Source: a virus. Taken from it: a stretch of 48,981 nucleotides of DNA. The position numbers were made by a program, and so were the translations under genes. Of the stretch, positions 29,901 through 42,600 are shown piece after piece (positions within the stretch are counted from its first letter, which is position 1; the number at the start of each line of letters is the position of its first letter). Below the pieces are notes generated by a model. It was given only the letters and a program-made list of their open reading frames with translations, searched no databases and was not told the origin of the DNA. The stretch spans positions 1 to 48,981 of the IMG/VR virus record IMGVR_UViG_3300024344_000026. One strand, 5' to 3'.

Positions 29901-32900
29901 TTATAAAAAATTCTTTAATAATATTTCACGCGGTGTTTTAGATTCATTATTTATACCTGCTAATTTAGTTCGTGACCCACTTTTTGATACTATAGTAGTA
30001 TTAATAACAACGTTTGATTCTTTAACAGAAACCCCAGATGTAGTTGGTTTTCTTGAAAACCCTATAATTTTTGCTGCTTGCCCTCTCAATATAGTTTGTG
30101 TTGAAGCTATATCTTGTTTTTGAAATATAGAATCAAACTCTTTATCTAAATCACTTACATTTGAACTAGAAAATTGATTTATTTTACTCATAAAAGGCGT
30201 AGCAAGTTCACTAACATCATCTATACTTGTAGGTATTTCTTGAATTCCATCTGTTATGGTACTTATTTTACTTTCTATTTCTTCTCTTATGCCACCCAAT
30301 TCTTGCATTGTTTCTGTCATACTAGTAACAGCGGCATTATAAGTATTTGTTACATCCTCAAATGTAGTTATTTGATCCAAATCTATATCAGGTGGTACAT
30401 ATTCCACTGCTGCAAGTGAATTGACTAAATTTTTTGCATCTTGAGCACTATCGGCAATATTTTGTCCTAATGCGACTGCACTGCCATATACATTATTAAT
30501 AGTTGTTTCGGCGTCATCTACTAAACCTTCTGCGACCATAACCCCTTCATCTACTAAATTCTCTATAGTATCAATAGGATTTTTTAAATCATCTACAACA
30601 CCATCTATAATACCTTCTAATTCATCTAATGATTCTATATCTAAAACTTCACTTAGTAGATTATTACCAATATCAAATAAATCTTTTTGAATTTGTCCTA
30701 AAGAATTTTGTAAAAAATCAGTTCCTTTTGATATAGCAGAATCAACTACGGATTTAACATCATCAATCCCACCTACTATACCGCCTTCACTTAAAACACT
30801 ATCAATTTTTGACGGCAATTCAGATAAATTTCCGCCTATTTTTCTTGCTTGTCCTAATGTACTTTGTGCTAGATCTGCAAAATCTGATTTATCCAATATT
30901 GATGAAGGTGGCACAATTCCTGCCGCATTTAATATAACTTCATCTTCAAAAAATGAATCATCAATGAAAAAAGGTTCTTCATTTTGTAATGGGGTGGCAT
31001 TGTTTGCTTCACTAATACTTCTAAAAGAATTAGTTACATCATTAATACTATCATCAATAGAAAAAGGTGGTAATTCAGCATTAGTTGCATTTATTAATGT
31101 ACCTAATGCTTTTCTTTCTGGTTCGCCAGTTAATATAGGACTAAGACCAGTAAATTTTTCTATGCAGCCTGGCTCGCTAGTAGTTTCTTGTGCATTTTCC
31201 GTACTTGTATTAACCTTAGTACCAGGGGCAAAACCGGGAGGACAAGGTAATTCTGTTTTTTCTTTTTCTGTATTATCACGTATTTGTGTAGCTTCTGGTG
31301 TTCCGACCTGATCTTTAATGCTTTCGGTAGGTGGAATAGATTTCACTTTAAGTTCTTGTGTAAATAAACCATTTTCAAATTTATTAATTATACCTTGTAC
31401 AAAATATATAGTATCAAAAAAGAATGGCTCAGTAAATACACTAGTATCATTATCATCTGATGGCATTCTAATATTAAGTTTTACCAATGAAGGAATACGC
31501 TCCCAAAATGGAAATACATCTTCTTCACTAGTTTCTTGCTTGTCATCAGGATTACATATTTCAGTTGGTGTTCTATTAATGGAATTTAAAAACCCAGGAT
31601 TTCCTGTAATAGTAAACTTAGTTATTATATTGTCTTGCAATAGCATATTTTCAAATGCATGTTGCATCAAATCAACAAAACGTTGATTTGGAGTATTTTT
31701 TACATTATTACATGATACTTTTGTTGTAGGCATTACAACAGGCGATTTTATATTAATTAAATTAGAATCAGTGTTTACTTTACTTTTTGGTTCGAATTTA
31801 TTAGTAGATGTTATTTCTGGAAGGCCATCGCCTTTCGTTAAATCTTTATTTTCTGTTAAATAATTCTGTGACTGAACACGCATATTTCCCATAGCCGTAA
31901 AATCTAACTTTAAATCTAAATCTATTATATCTACATTTTTTCCTGTATAAATGTAATTATAAACTACAAGATTTTTTAACAACTCTGCTGATTGGTCATC
32001 TAAACTATTATTTTCTCTTTCAAGTGCTAATGATAGTATATTACTTCGTGGCAATATAACTCTACTTACTATATAATTTATAACATATTCTGTTTCTGTA
32101 ACGACTACTGCCGAGGTTATACGAGGTGTATAAGTAAACTCTTGTTCATCTTCTGCCAAACCAGCCGCATCTTTTTGTACTTGTGAACAGCGTTTTAATA
32201 CTTTCATAATTGCTTCTTCTACTATACCAGAACCACTTAAATCCATAATACCTGCTTCGTTAGTGGCACCCGAATCTTTAGATGTTTCATGGAACGTATC
32301 AACAACATATGTAGGCATATCATATGGTTTGGCTACTTTTATTACATATTTTACTTTTTTACCTACAAAATCAGGATTACTATCTTTTAATAATTTTATA
32401 CTACTATCATAAAAATCATCATAAGCACGATTCATAACATTTTGTAAATTTTTTTCTAATGCATCCTTTAATACTGGCGTTTTTTTTAAATTTATTTTAA
32501 CCCGTTCTATTGCAGTAATTAAACGTGGATGTCGTGCTAGTGTCCCAACATATCCTGCCATTTTAATAGTATATCTACCACCAGTTATATCAAATTCAGA
32601 TGCAATGTCTTCTGCTGTAAAAAAAATTGGTTTTACATTAGCTATTGGCTCTGGAAACCCCGTAGTATCTGTAGTATTATATCCAACGAATACAGTTTTT
32701 AATAATAATGTTGTTGCTAAAAAATCAATATTTAATTGATTTACTACATTCAATAATACATTAATAAACCTAACGCCTCGTGGTTCATGAACATGCATTG
32801 TTCCAGCAACACCTGAAAGCATATGTCTATCACCACAATACGGATCGGCATCCAGTGCATGATCCCATATAACATCTTGAATAACAAATTCCGCGTCAGT

Positions 32901-33146
32901 AAGACCATTAATTAAAATGACATAATTACCAAATTGTGTATTTATGGGCTTATATTTAGCATAGGGATCCTCAAATGTGTTAAATTGTTGTCCAGCAGGA
33001 CGTGAAAACCCCGTAAGATTTGTTGTATTGGCAAGAACCTCTGCCATTTCTGTAGTATCACACGCCATTAAAATATGATGATATGAATATGTCCTATATT
33101 TTGATAGCGGATTTATTGATGCTTTATTGACATTTATATCTTCCAT
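29901..33146 (-). CDS. Large baseplate hub-associated structural protein
   Basis: A 1081-residue late protein immediately before gp5 in the same operon, the position and partner expected of a hub protein (T4 gp27 pairs with gp5), but I see no clear gp27 signature. Residues 1-650 look like mixed alpha/beta domains. From about 730 to 1010 the protein is helical with coiled-coil character (for example LDELEGIIDGVVDDLKNPID), and a beta-type end follows. A perfect late box ends five bases before the ATG, and there is no ribosome site, so the mRNA is predicted to be leaderless. Hub, hub-to-tube linker or attached fibre are all possible. Confidence 0.6.
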   Translation of the reverse strand: MEDINVNKASINPLSKYRTYSYHHILMACDTTEMAEVLANTTNLTGFSRPAGQQFNTFEDPYAKYKPINTQFGNYVILINGLTDAEFVIQDVIWDHALDADPYCGDRHMLSGVAGTMHVHEPRGVRFINVLLNVVNQLNIDFLATTLLLKTVFVGYNTTDTTGFPEPIANVKPIFFTAEDIASEFDITGGRYTIKMAGYVGTLARHPRLITAIERVKINLKKTPVLKDALEKNLQNVMNRAYDDFYDSSIKLLKDSNPDFVGKKVKYVIKVAKPYDMPTYVVDTFHETSKDSGATNEAGIMDLSGSGIVEEAIMKVLKRCSQVQKDAAGLAEDEQEFTYTPRITSAVVVTETEYVINYIVSRVILPRSNILSLALERENNSLDDQSAELLKNLVVYNYIYTGKNVDIIDLDLKLDFTAMGNMRVQSQNYLTENKDLTKGDGLPEITSTNKFEPKSKVNTDSNLINIKSPVVMPTTKVSCNNVKNTPNQRFVDLMQHAFENMLLQDNIITKFTITGNPGFLNSINRTPTEICNPDDKQETSEEDVFPFWERIPSLVKLNIRMPSDDNDTSVFTEPFFFDTIYFVQGIINKFENGLFTQELKVKSIPPTESIKDQVGTPEATQIRDNTEKEKTELPCPPGFAPGTKVNTSTENAQETTSEPGCIEKFTGLSPILTGEPERKALGTLINATNAELPPFSIDDSINDVTNSFRSISEANNATPLQNEEPFFIDDSFFEDEVILNAAGIVPPSSILDKSDFADLAQSTLGQARKIGGNLSELPSKIDSVLSEGGIVGGIDDVKSVVDSAISKGTDFLQNSLGQIQKDLFDIGNNLLSEVLDIESLDELEGIIDGVVDDLKNPIDTIENLVDEGVMVAEGLVDDAETTINNVYGSAVALGQNIADSAQDAKNLVNSLAAVEYVPPDIDLDQITTFEDVTNTYNAAVTSMTETMQELGGIREEIESKISTITDGIQEIPTSIDDVSELATPFMSKINQFSSSNVSDLDKEFDSIFQKQDIASTQTILRGQAAKIIGFSRKPTTSGVSVKESNVVINTTIVSKSGSRTKLAGINNESKTPREILLKNFL

Positions 33147-33151
33147 TAAAC

Positions 33152-33163
33152 TATTTATAAATA
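33152..33163. promoter_or_regulatory. Palindromic late promoter TATTTATAAATA (both directions)
   Basis: The minus-strand box (33159-33152) ends five bases before the ATG of the hub gene at 33146. The plus-strand box (33156-33163) points to gp6. It has the same 12-base palindrome as the gp55/gp48 divergent region. Confidence 0.75.
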
Positions 33164-33189
33164 TGGTAAACCCTTAAAATTGTAGTATT

Positions 33190-33197
33190 CATAAATA
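33190..33197 (+). promoter_or_regulatory. Late promoter box CATAAATA before gp6
   Basis: It shares the extended upstream block TGTArTATTCATAAATA with the box before the gp7-like gene (36566). Start near 33203, with AAAGGA before the ATG at 33223. Confidence 0.65.
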
Positions 33198-33222
33198 TAA
33201 ACATGAAGAAAAAGGATTATAA

Positions 33223-36200
33223 ATGTCAAGAATAATAAGTCGTGCAGAAGCATGGGAAAGAGCGTACCAAGTATTTACACAAGTAAATTTTAATTCGTTT
33301 GATTTTGCTACAGTAAAAGAATCGTTATTAGATTATATGCGATTGTATTTTTCTGAAGATTTTAATGATTATATTGAATCTAGTGAGTTTATTGCGTTAT
33401 TAGAAACATTTGCATATATTTCAGAATTATATGCATATAGATTAGATTTAAATGCACATGAAAATTTTATTACCACGGCACAAAGAAAAGATTCTGTGCT
33501 TCGCTTGGCAAAATTAATTTCATATTCTGCATCAAGAAATATTCCTGCTAGGGGATTAGTAAAAATAACCTCTATAGCAACAACAGAACGAATAACAGAT
33601 TCTAATGGTTTTAATTTATCTAATCAAAATATTAATTGGAATGATCCTAATAATATAAATTGGAAAGAACAATTTTTACTTATAATTAATAGAGTATTAC
33701 AGCAAGAATTTGGATCAGTTTCACCTTCAGAAAGAATTCAAGTTGATGACGTATTATTTGAATTATATAGATTAAATAATAATCCTATTCCTAATGGTGT
33801 ATTTTCATATCAATTAAATGTATCAGGTGCGGGAATTTCAATGGAACTTGTACCGGCTATATTAAATGAAAACGGTCCTATTGAACGCCGTCCTGATAAT
33901 ACGTCACCATTTAGTATACTTTTTGGGAATGATGGATTGGGTGATGGTTCTGATACTACGGGGTTTTTCTTATATACGAAGCAAGGAACATTAGTTAAAC
34001 AAACCACTACATTTGATGGTATTACACCAAATCAAATATATGATATCAATATCAATGATATCAATGATGTAGATGTATGGTTAAATAATATTGATCCTGA
34101 TACAACACAAACATTAAATGATGGTTCTATAAGTAACGGCGTTTCTGGTGAATGGCAAGAAGTTGATCTAGCAAATGCACAAAATATTATCTTTAATACT
34201 AATCTTCGTCGTCAGAAATTTGAAATAGAAACACTTGATAATGACCAAATTCGTTTGGTATTTGGTGATGGTGAATTTGCCGATATACCTGCTGGAAGTT
34301 TTGATGTATGGTTTAGAACTACTTCAAATTCTAATACTGTTATACCTAAAACATCAGTAATAAATAACCAAGCTAATTTTACATATTCAGATATAAATGG
34401 TAATATTCAGACATTAAGATTTACATATTCTTTAGTTAGCACTCTACAAAATTCATCAACATCAGAAGATTTAGATCATATTAGACGTGTTGCACCATCA
34501 GTTTACTATACACAAGACCGTATGGTTAACAATCGTGATTATAATACATTCATGTTGCAAGACCCTAGTATTCTTAAACTTAGATCTATTAATAGAACTT
34601 TCGCCGGGGATTCTAAATGGATGCATTGGCATGATCCACGTGAAACATATGAAAATGTTAGATTATTTGGTGACGATGGTTCATTTTATCTTAATGATAG
34701 TGAACTAGAGTTAACCATAACAACTGGTAGTATAAATGATCTTATTAATGACTTTATTGAGCCTATTTTATCAACTACAGACTTTTTTACAATAACTGCA
34801 ACACGAGGTTTGCAATTAACACGTTTTAGAACATCTTTTAACGATACGTTTAATGCTTCAGAACCAACAAGCATGGCTAATTATGTGCCATTAGGTGAAA
34901 GAACAGAATTATCTAATGCATTATTGGCTATGACAACAGGCAACTTTTTACATCTTTTTTATTCAATTTCGTTTGCGGAATCCGGTACACTTGTCTCACC
35001 TTGGCGGTTCGAAAGTGCAAGTAGTAATATAATATCGGATATTACGGATAATGGTGGGGGTATTAACCCCACCTATTATCCAGATCCATTATGGACCGGT
35101 AAACGTGGTGTTATTTATATAGAGTTAATTAATCAGGCAACAGGTACGTGGAAACTAAATTGGAAAACCGAACGAATAGTATTAGAAAGCCAAGAAATGC
35201 GTTTCTGGAATACTAATGATGGTAATAGAGTAGTAGATTATGACACCTTAAATTCTGTTAATGACAAAATTTCGTTCTTAAAAGCAAATCTTAATCCTAA
35301 TCAAGAATGCTTATTAACTTCAAATTTAGATTTCAATATACTTTCACAAGCATTAGTAAAAAGTTCACAATTAAGAGATATTCATAGACTTAATATTATT
35401 CCTGTCGATACAGATGGAGATGGTATACCAAATAATATGGATTTAAGTGATTTATTAAATGGTAGTTGGGTTATTAGAGATGCAACAGGATCACAACCAA
35501 CTACCGGTGTAAAAATCCCCTTACCGTTCCCTATGCTATATGATGACTTCTTAACCGTACCCGGTTTGATTGTTGTTACTAAAAATGGTATATTACAAAA
35601 TTTATCTATAGGAAGCCCCCTAGTGGGCGATTACATCTTACATGATGATACTACCACATTAGGTGTAGGAATAGGCACAGGCGAAGCAGGAACGCATATA
35701 GAACTGCTTTCTGCCATAACAACAGACGAATTTAGAATAGAATTAAAAGATTATGTCTACCAAGCAAAAAATGACGACGGCGATTTCGTTACACAACCAT
35801 TGACCCCATTAATCATAGAAACATGGTTCACGGAATCTGCATGTCCTGGTAGTGGCAGTCCGATAATATCAGATTATCCAGATAATAAAGAATTAGGTAA
35901 TTATAGACGTTTAAAAGGTAGACAAGGATTTAACTTCGCATGGTTTCATCAAGCAGAACGTTTTAAATTGATTAATCCTGCCGCTACTAATATTATAGAT
36001 ATGTTTATAATAACGCATGGATATTTTACTAATTTAAGAAATTGGTTGGATGGAAAAACTAATGTAATTCCAACAGCACCAACGCCATTAGATTTAAGAA
36101 CAACATATAACTCCCTATTGGATAACAGAATGATATCTGATACTATAGTATTACATTCAGGGTTATTTAAAATATTATTTGGAAGTAAGGCTATACCAGA

Positions 36201-36540
36201 ATTACAAGCTATTTTTAAAGTTATTAAATCACCAGAAACAACATTAACAGATAATCAAATTAAAAATACTATTGTTGGCACAATAAAAACATTTTTTGAT
36301 GTTAATGTATGGGAATTTGGGGAATCATTTTATTTTACTGAATTGGCTGCTGCTATTCATAATGAATTACAAACCGATATTGACTCTGTGGTATTAGTCC
36401 CAACAGCATCAAACCATCAATTCGGTGACTTATTTGTTGTCCCAGCAAGAGAAGATGAAATATTTGCTGCCGACATATCAGTAACAGAAATAGAAATAGT
36501 AGATAGATATACTCCACTTATATTAAAACAAAATCCATGA
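33223..36540 (+). CDS. 6: Baseplate wedge protein gp6 (enlarged)
   Basis: J-like wedge protein that joins neighbouring wedges into the baseplate ring. The N-terminus (DYMRLYFSEDFNDYIESSEF, then ALLETFAYISELYAYRLDLN, AHENFITTAQRKDSVLRLAK) is characteristic of gp6. LRRQKFEIETLDNDQIRLVFGDGEFADIP-type sequence in the middle and LEDLDHIRRVAPSVYYTQDRMV-type sequence (quoted loosely) are typical of baseplate J-like proteins. The 1105 residues compare with 660 in T4. The extra length lies in the C-terminal half, which includes a DTDGDGIPNN calcium-loop-like motif near residue 727. AAAGGA precedes the ATG, and a late promoter lies upstream. Confidence 0.9.
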   Translation: MSRIISRAEAWERAYQVFTQVNFNSFDFATVKESLLDYMRLYFSEDFNDYIESSEFIALLETFAYISELYAYRLDLNAHENFITTAQRKDSVLRLAKLISYSASRNIPARGLVKITSIATTERITDSNGFNLSNQNINWNDPNNINWKEQFLLIINRVLQQEFGSVSPSERIQVDDVLFELYRLNNNPIPNGVFSYQLNVSGAGISMELVPAILNENGPIERRPDNTSPFSILFGNDGLGDGSDTTGFFLYTKQGTLVKQTTTFDGITPNQIYDININDINDVDVWLNNIDPDTTQTLNDGSISNGVSGEWQEVDLANAQNIIFNTNLRRQKFEIETLDNDQIRLVFGDGEFADIPAGSFDVWFRTTSNSNTVIPKTSVINNQANFTYSDINGNIQTLRFTYSLVSTLQNSSTSEDLDHIRRVAPSVYYTQDRMVNNRDYNTFMLQDPSILKLRSINRTFAGDSKWMHWHDPRETYENVRLFGDDGSFYLNDSELELTITTGSINDLINDFIEPILSTTDFFTITATRGLQLTRFRTSFNDTFNASEPTSMANYVPLGERTELSNALLAMTTGNFLHLFYSISFAESGTLVSPWRFESASSNIISDITDNGGGINPTYYPDPLWTGKRGVIYIELINQATGTWKLNWKTERIVLESQEMRFWNTNDGNRVVDYDTLNSVNDKISFLKANLNPNQECLLTSNLDFNILSQALVKSSQLRDIHRLNIIPVDTDGDGIPNNMDLSDLLNGSWVIRDATGSQPTTGVKIPLPFPMLYDDFLTVPGLIVVTKNGILQNLSIGSPLVGDYILHDDTTTLGVGIGTGEAGTHIELLSAITTDEFRIELKDYVYQAKNDDGDFVTQPLTPLIIETWFTESACPGSGSPIISDYPDNKELGNYRRLKGRQGFNFAWFHQAERFKLINPAATNIIDMFIITHGYFTNLRNWLDGKTNVIPTAPTPLDLRTTYNSLLDNRMISDTIVLHSGLFKILFGSKAIPELQAIFKVIKSPETTLTDNQIKNTIVGTIKTFFDVNVWEFGESFYFTELAAAIHNELQTDIDSVVLVPTASNHQFGDLFVVPAREDEIFAADISVTEIEIVDRYTPLILKQNP

Positions 36541-36565
36541 TACAATATTTGTGAACTGTAATATT

Positions 36566-36573
36566 CATAAATA
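36566..36573 (+). promoter_or_regulatory. Late promoter box CATAAATA before the gp7-like gene
   Basis: Start near 36579, giving a 29-base leader with TAGGAT before the ATG at 36608. It has the same extended upstream block as the gp6 box. Confidence 0.65.
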
Positions 36574-36607
36574 CTTACCAAAGTATTGAATAGGATAAAA
36601 GCGAAAT

Positions 36608-39600
36608 ATGAGCAATTCGGATTACACTAAACCACGTCATAATATTTTCGAATTATTGCCACAGGTATTACAAAGTGATGCCAATAGAGCAATATTCGAA
36701 AATTCTATGAATCGATACTTCACGAAAACAGAATTGTTGCGTATTATAGGTTTTATTGGGCAAGGAAACCCTAATGCATTAATTCAAAATCAAATAATAG
36801 AACCTGATCCACATAGACAAGCATACCAATTACAACCTCTTTTATATAATAAAATAGGTACAGTTGAACATATTTCATCTTCACGTGATATCTATAATGA
36901 ATTAGAACGTCTTGGAATTGATGTTAATAGATTAAAACTTTGGGGTAATGCTACTTCATTCAATTGGTCACCACCTATTGATTTTGATAAATTACTTAGA
37001 TTTCGTGATTATTATTGGGTGGATACTAATAATATTGGTGCACCACCACAATATTTTACTATACAAAATCCATGTAATAGAATAGAAGCTAAAATTTCAC
37101 AATATCAAATAACACTTGATGAATTTGGCGAAGAACACCCTATAACTAATATCGAAGCAGAAGGAAGTCCTACAGTACATAGTTTTACTATCTCAAGTAA
37201 TATGGAACTTATATTTACTGTAGGATTTATCTTTAAAGTTAGAAATTCTACTAATACGACCATAAATGACATGTTTTTTACTACTATTAGTTCCGAATTC
37301 ATAGGATCACTTAATAGTACAAAAATTACATTCAATTATACATCAATGACGCCATTAAATACCATAACGATAGATGGTATTATATCACTAGTAGAATTAA
37401 AAGATATTTTTTTAGCAGAACGTGACTGTATTTGTAGCGGTAGTGTTGGATGGGACGGTGCACAATGGGATGATAACCAATTAGGAACGGTTATATGGAA
37501 CCAGCAATTATTACTTGATATAACATTTCCTACAGATATTACATGGATTGTTAATAATGGCGGATTGACGCCTGATTTGCAGGATTTATGGTATGATACA
37601 ACTACAAATACATTAAAACAATATACTTTGGCTGGTCCTAATGACCCATCACCTATAGCATATGATATAAATGCTTGGATCATAGTACAAACAAACTTTA
37701 GTTCATTAATCCAGTTTACTACGGGCGAAAATCTATGGGATCAAACATTAAATTGTCCTGGTATGGATGATTATAATCAATGGCAAATAGAAAATAAATG
37801 GGTACATAAAAATCATGTAGAAAATTTCACAATCGCCAAAAGAGCACAAATACCTATTATTGAATATCTTGATGGCGTTGAATTAAATGCTTGGTCAAAA
37901 GTAGTTCATACATGGAAATATAGACGCGATAATTCTGTACAATTCACAGAAACAGTTGCAGAAACACAAATACCAACATTATTAGAGTTAATTAATATTA
38001 ACCACCCAGATACAAATGCTTGGCATGGTGGATATGTTATAGATCCAGCCTTAGACATGTTTACCATTGATGAACATTATGGCGATATGACTGATATATT
38101 CATAGCGGGTTTTGAATTTAATATGAAGGGGTCACTACCTACTACTGGCTCGCCTGTTATTGCGTCTAATAACGGCATATATGAAGTATTATGGTCAAAA
38201 TATTGTGAAGTTGATACTAGTGGTAGTCCTAATGTTCCAGAACGTTTCCAGACTATTGTTAAACTTGCAACACCATTTATATCCATTAATAATTCTGGAT
38301 ATATTGAACCAATGAAAACTTCGTTTGATGACTTTTATTTAGGATTGCATCAACATTGGTTATTTGTTGGTGTAGCAAATACGCTACCAGAATGTAACCA
38401 ACCAATAAATCCTATGTTAGGATTATTTACAACCACAGTACTTGATGACCCAATAAATTCACGTTGGTTAACTACTAATGGTTTGTATTCACAAGAATGG
38501 ACAATAACAACTACAGCCTTTCAACAACACCAACCAAATACATTTGGTGCATTTATTGCTGGTAATACCATAGTAACTATAATAGGCAATTATGCCAATG
38601 ACTTAAATGATTTAATATCTACCAGTGATTTAAAAGTAAAAATTTTTGGTAATTCTAATCCAGCAATCAATGGCACATATGATATTAATATTGCAACAGT
38701 TGATGTAGGATTGAATACGGAGTTAACAATCCCCGTTGATATTTCTAGTGGTGTAAATAATACAGGATTCTTAGAATTTCAATGGAGAATAGAACCTGAT
38801 TGCTCTATACATGAACGAAGTAAATTAGGTGCTTTTGAAGCACGATTTTATATTGATAATGTAAGACAATACGGAACATATATAGAATCGTCGAAAAGTA
38901 CGACATGTGGATCACCAATATCTGATGTTAATTTTGTTAATAGTATAGTCATTAACACACCAATACCAAAATTTTCTATTTTACGTATGGAAGTAGGTGC
39001 GGCGGCTTCATCTGAATTAGGATTAGAATATATTCCTGTTAGAACAGAAGAAGATGATACTTTATTTCAAGTAAGTCCAATACCTTTCGGTTTTGAAACT
39101 TTTAATTTAACTAAAAAAGTAAAAACTGAACAAGTTAAAGCCCCATTACAAAATCAATATCCTATATTTGATATGTATGATATTCAGGGTGCATGTCTTA
39201 ATATAGTATCTTCCGTATTTAAATTCGAAGAATCACAAGATGCACCAATTGATATTAATACTCGTACAAGAATTGTTAAATTAGATGATGATGTTAACTA
39301 TTCTTTTGAACAATTCTTAGTAGAAGAAAACAACGGTAGATTATATACATATCGTGATGCAGGATTGAGTTCTGATTTCTGGTTTGATAGTGACAATGAC
39401 ATACTTTATGCGTGGACCGGTGTAACATGGAGTACTAAAATCCGTACAGAAGATAATTGTTATACTACAATGATTGTTAGCAAAAATGAACCAGGAGCAC
39501 CATTTGATACTATATTAGGTGCAGTATGGTTTAACTTAAATAATAACAGCATTTATTTTAGTGACGGCATGGGTACATTTAATATTGATATTCTTGCCAC

Positions 39601-42600
39601 GCAACGCACGCAAATAAATGATACTGATCCAACTATTATATCTATATGGAAAACTGGACCGGATAATGTTGAATGTGAAAATAAAATAGAATATATTCCA
39701 GAATATGTTGATAAAGATCGTAATCCTATTGCCATAGGTGATATTGCCGGTGATTGGGAATTGCCAGATCAATTATTTTTCAATACGCACCATGAAAATA
39801 GGAAAATACTACAATACGCAGAATTGATAGCACATTTTAATTCTATTATTGATGAACAAGAACCTATTCCAGGCATGTTTGGTGATGCAAGAACCTTATT
39901 TCACATAAAAACTGATATACATTATGGTGTGGGCGGAACAATTAAAGAATACAATGATAGTTATGATAGCTTATTGGCAACAACATTTGTCAAAAATGTT
40001 AATGTATTAGAATTAATTGAATTCGCACATGATGCATACGAAAATGCACTTAATACTTTAAAAGAATTTTTCCGTTCTGATATTGCAGTATTAATGAATG
40101 ATATAACGCCTGAAGGTTTAAGTGATTTAAGCAATACAGTTTCTAATAAAATTATTACATTATATGAACAAAATGATGCAGTAAGTCTAGTATTTGGCGA
40201 TAGCAATACATTTAATGAAACTACTGGACTAGGTGTTCGCAATTGGCCTGCTACATTACCTTATACACGACTACAACATGCAGTATCACCACAACATTAT
40301 TATGATTTTGAACAAGATTTCAATGAAATTCGACATCATGATAGTCATTTATCACATGTTAATTTTACAGAAACTTCATTACGTGCATTTATCACTAGAA
40401 TATTAATATATCCTGATGCACGCACGACCAATCCAACAGGACAATTTGGGCATACTGATACAGCATTACCATTAGATAGTTATAATGGCGAACAAGGTTT
40501 TCAAATTGTTAATTTTTCGGTCCCAAAAATTTCATCTGATCCTGCTGGATTGATAAGTGGAACAACTTATACTGCAAATATTATAGTTGATGGTATAACT
40601 TATCCAATATCATTATTGGCTAATGGAACAGAAACATTTTTAACTATAGGATCTGTAATTGATGCGGCATTAAGTGGTGTTGGTGGTAGCACATTACCTG
40701 CATTCACAACAGAATTAATCGTAACGAGTGCTACAATATCAAGTACTTCTAATGTGTCTATAATAGATGGTGCAACACCGTTCTTTGGATCATTAACAAA
40801 TTTTTCTAGTATATCAACGGCAGTACAAGGTACTAATGGATATGAACCTACTTTTGGTGCTACAACTGGTATTTATTGGTATTATTTGACCGGAACAGTA
40901 CAAGAATTATACCGTATGTCAGTAGTTGAATTTAGTGATTCTAATCCAGGTATTTCTTTTCCAGAAGGATCTTTTTGGTACGATACACTTAATAATGATT
41001 TAATGATATTACAACTTGGTGTATGGGTATCTTATGGATTGCCTATAGGTCAATTAAGTGATTTTGGGAATAGTGATTTTGGAGCATGGCAAGCAATAGA
41101 CATGAATAGAATGATGGCTAACATGATTTTCGATGTGGAAACCAGACTTTATCAGAATGCCCCACAATTAGATCAAACATCTTTCGATTATACAACATTA
41201 GATACTGAACCTACATTACGCGATGAATATTTTGCTGAATCATTCTCTAAATTTTTAGCACAAACAGAAACAACCACCCCATTTGTTAATATAGATTATG
41301 ATGCATCTGATCCATTTACGTGGAATTATGTAACTTCTACGCCTGCGGCATTTACACCTAAACCTGCTACTGCTGTAATACAGGGTGGCACATGGGAAGA
41401 TGTATATAAAAAGAATTATGGTACGCCATATCCACAGTTTGAACCTTGGATACTACAAGGATATACCAGCAAACCTACATGGTGGGATACTACTTATGCT
41501 GATGGTATTATTCGTCCACGATGGACTACTACGATGTGGAATAATATATTAGCTGGTATAGTTCCTGCTGGAGAATTTTTACCAAATGGTGATATATCTA
41601 CAGGCGTAGTTACACAACAAATTTATCAATATGTATCAGTAAATATTGATAGTGTTACACATGATGGATATGCCCCTGATGATATATTTCCACCGTTTTG
41701 GATTCCTGTAGGATCGCCACCTATTAATGTTCGTAGTATTTTTGATACATTAGGACAAATTAATGACCCAGATGAAAATTATATATATGATGATGCTGGA
41801 GTTGTAGAATGGAATTGGGAAAACTCTTCACAATATTTATATGACCAATTAATGGTAGCATATAGAATGCAACCTATGAGATTTATACATGATACATTAG
41901 GCGAAGAATATGTAGATGTTAATTGTCTACAAGTATCAGAAAGAACTGAAAAGGTATTAGCACATCAAGATCAAATATTTCATGGTGATTTACTTGATGA
42001 TAACACAATAATAAAGTTTGAAGGTTTATTACAATGGTATGTAAACTTCAATAGATTTGGCGGATATGATAGTTCTTATTCAGATTTCCGTTCCATGTGG
42101 ACCGATTGGTTAACACCATTATCATATCAATTTGGATCTTTTATTGATACTAAAGGGTTCTTAATTTCCAATAATGGATTTGATGTTGTAGAACAAGATT
42201 ATTTTATAACATCTAAACGGTCACCTGGAATAGCAGATTTTTGGCTAGATTCATTTAATATAGTATTATTAAAAACGGCTGGTGGTAGATTGGATTCTGC
42301 TACACAAGATAATTGGCAATTTGAACTTCAAACATTTTCTCCTATTGGACGACCAATAGAATATTATGCAATGAAGCGTTATAATTTTATAGTACTTCCT
42401 GAAGCTAGTCCTATAGAACCTTCTAATACAATGCAAATAATAGCAGATCCAATACTTGGACTTAGAATCCCAACATGGATAACTGGAAGTGAAGTAGTCT
42501 TTACAACCACAGAAAACTTACCATCGCCATTAGTTTCTGGTGTAATTTATTACATAATAAAAGTTACTGATACAACATTTAGATTATCATCTGATAAAAA

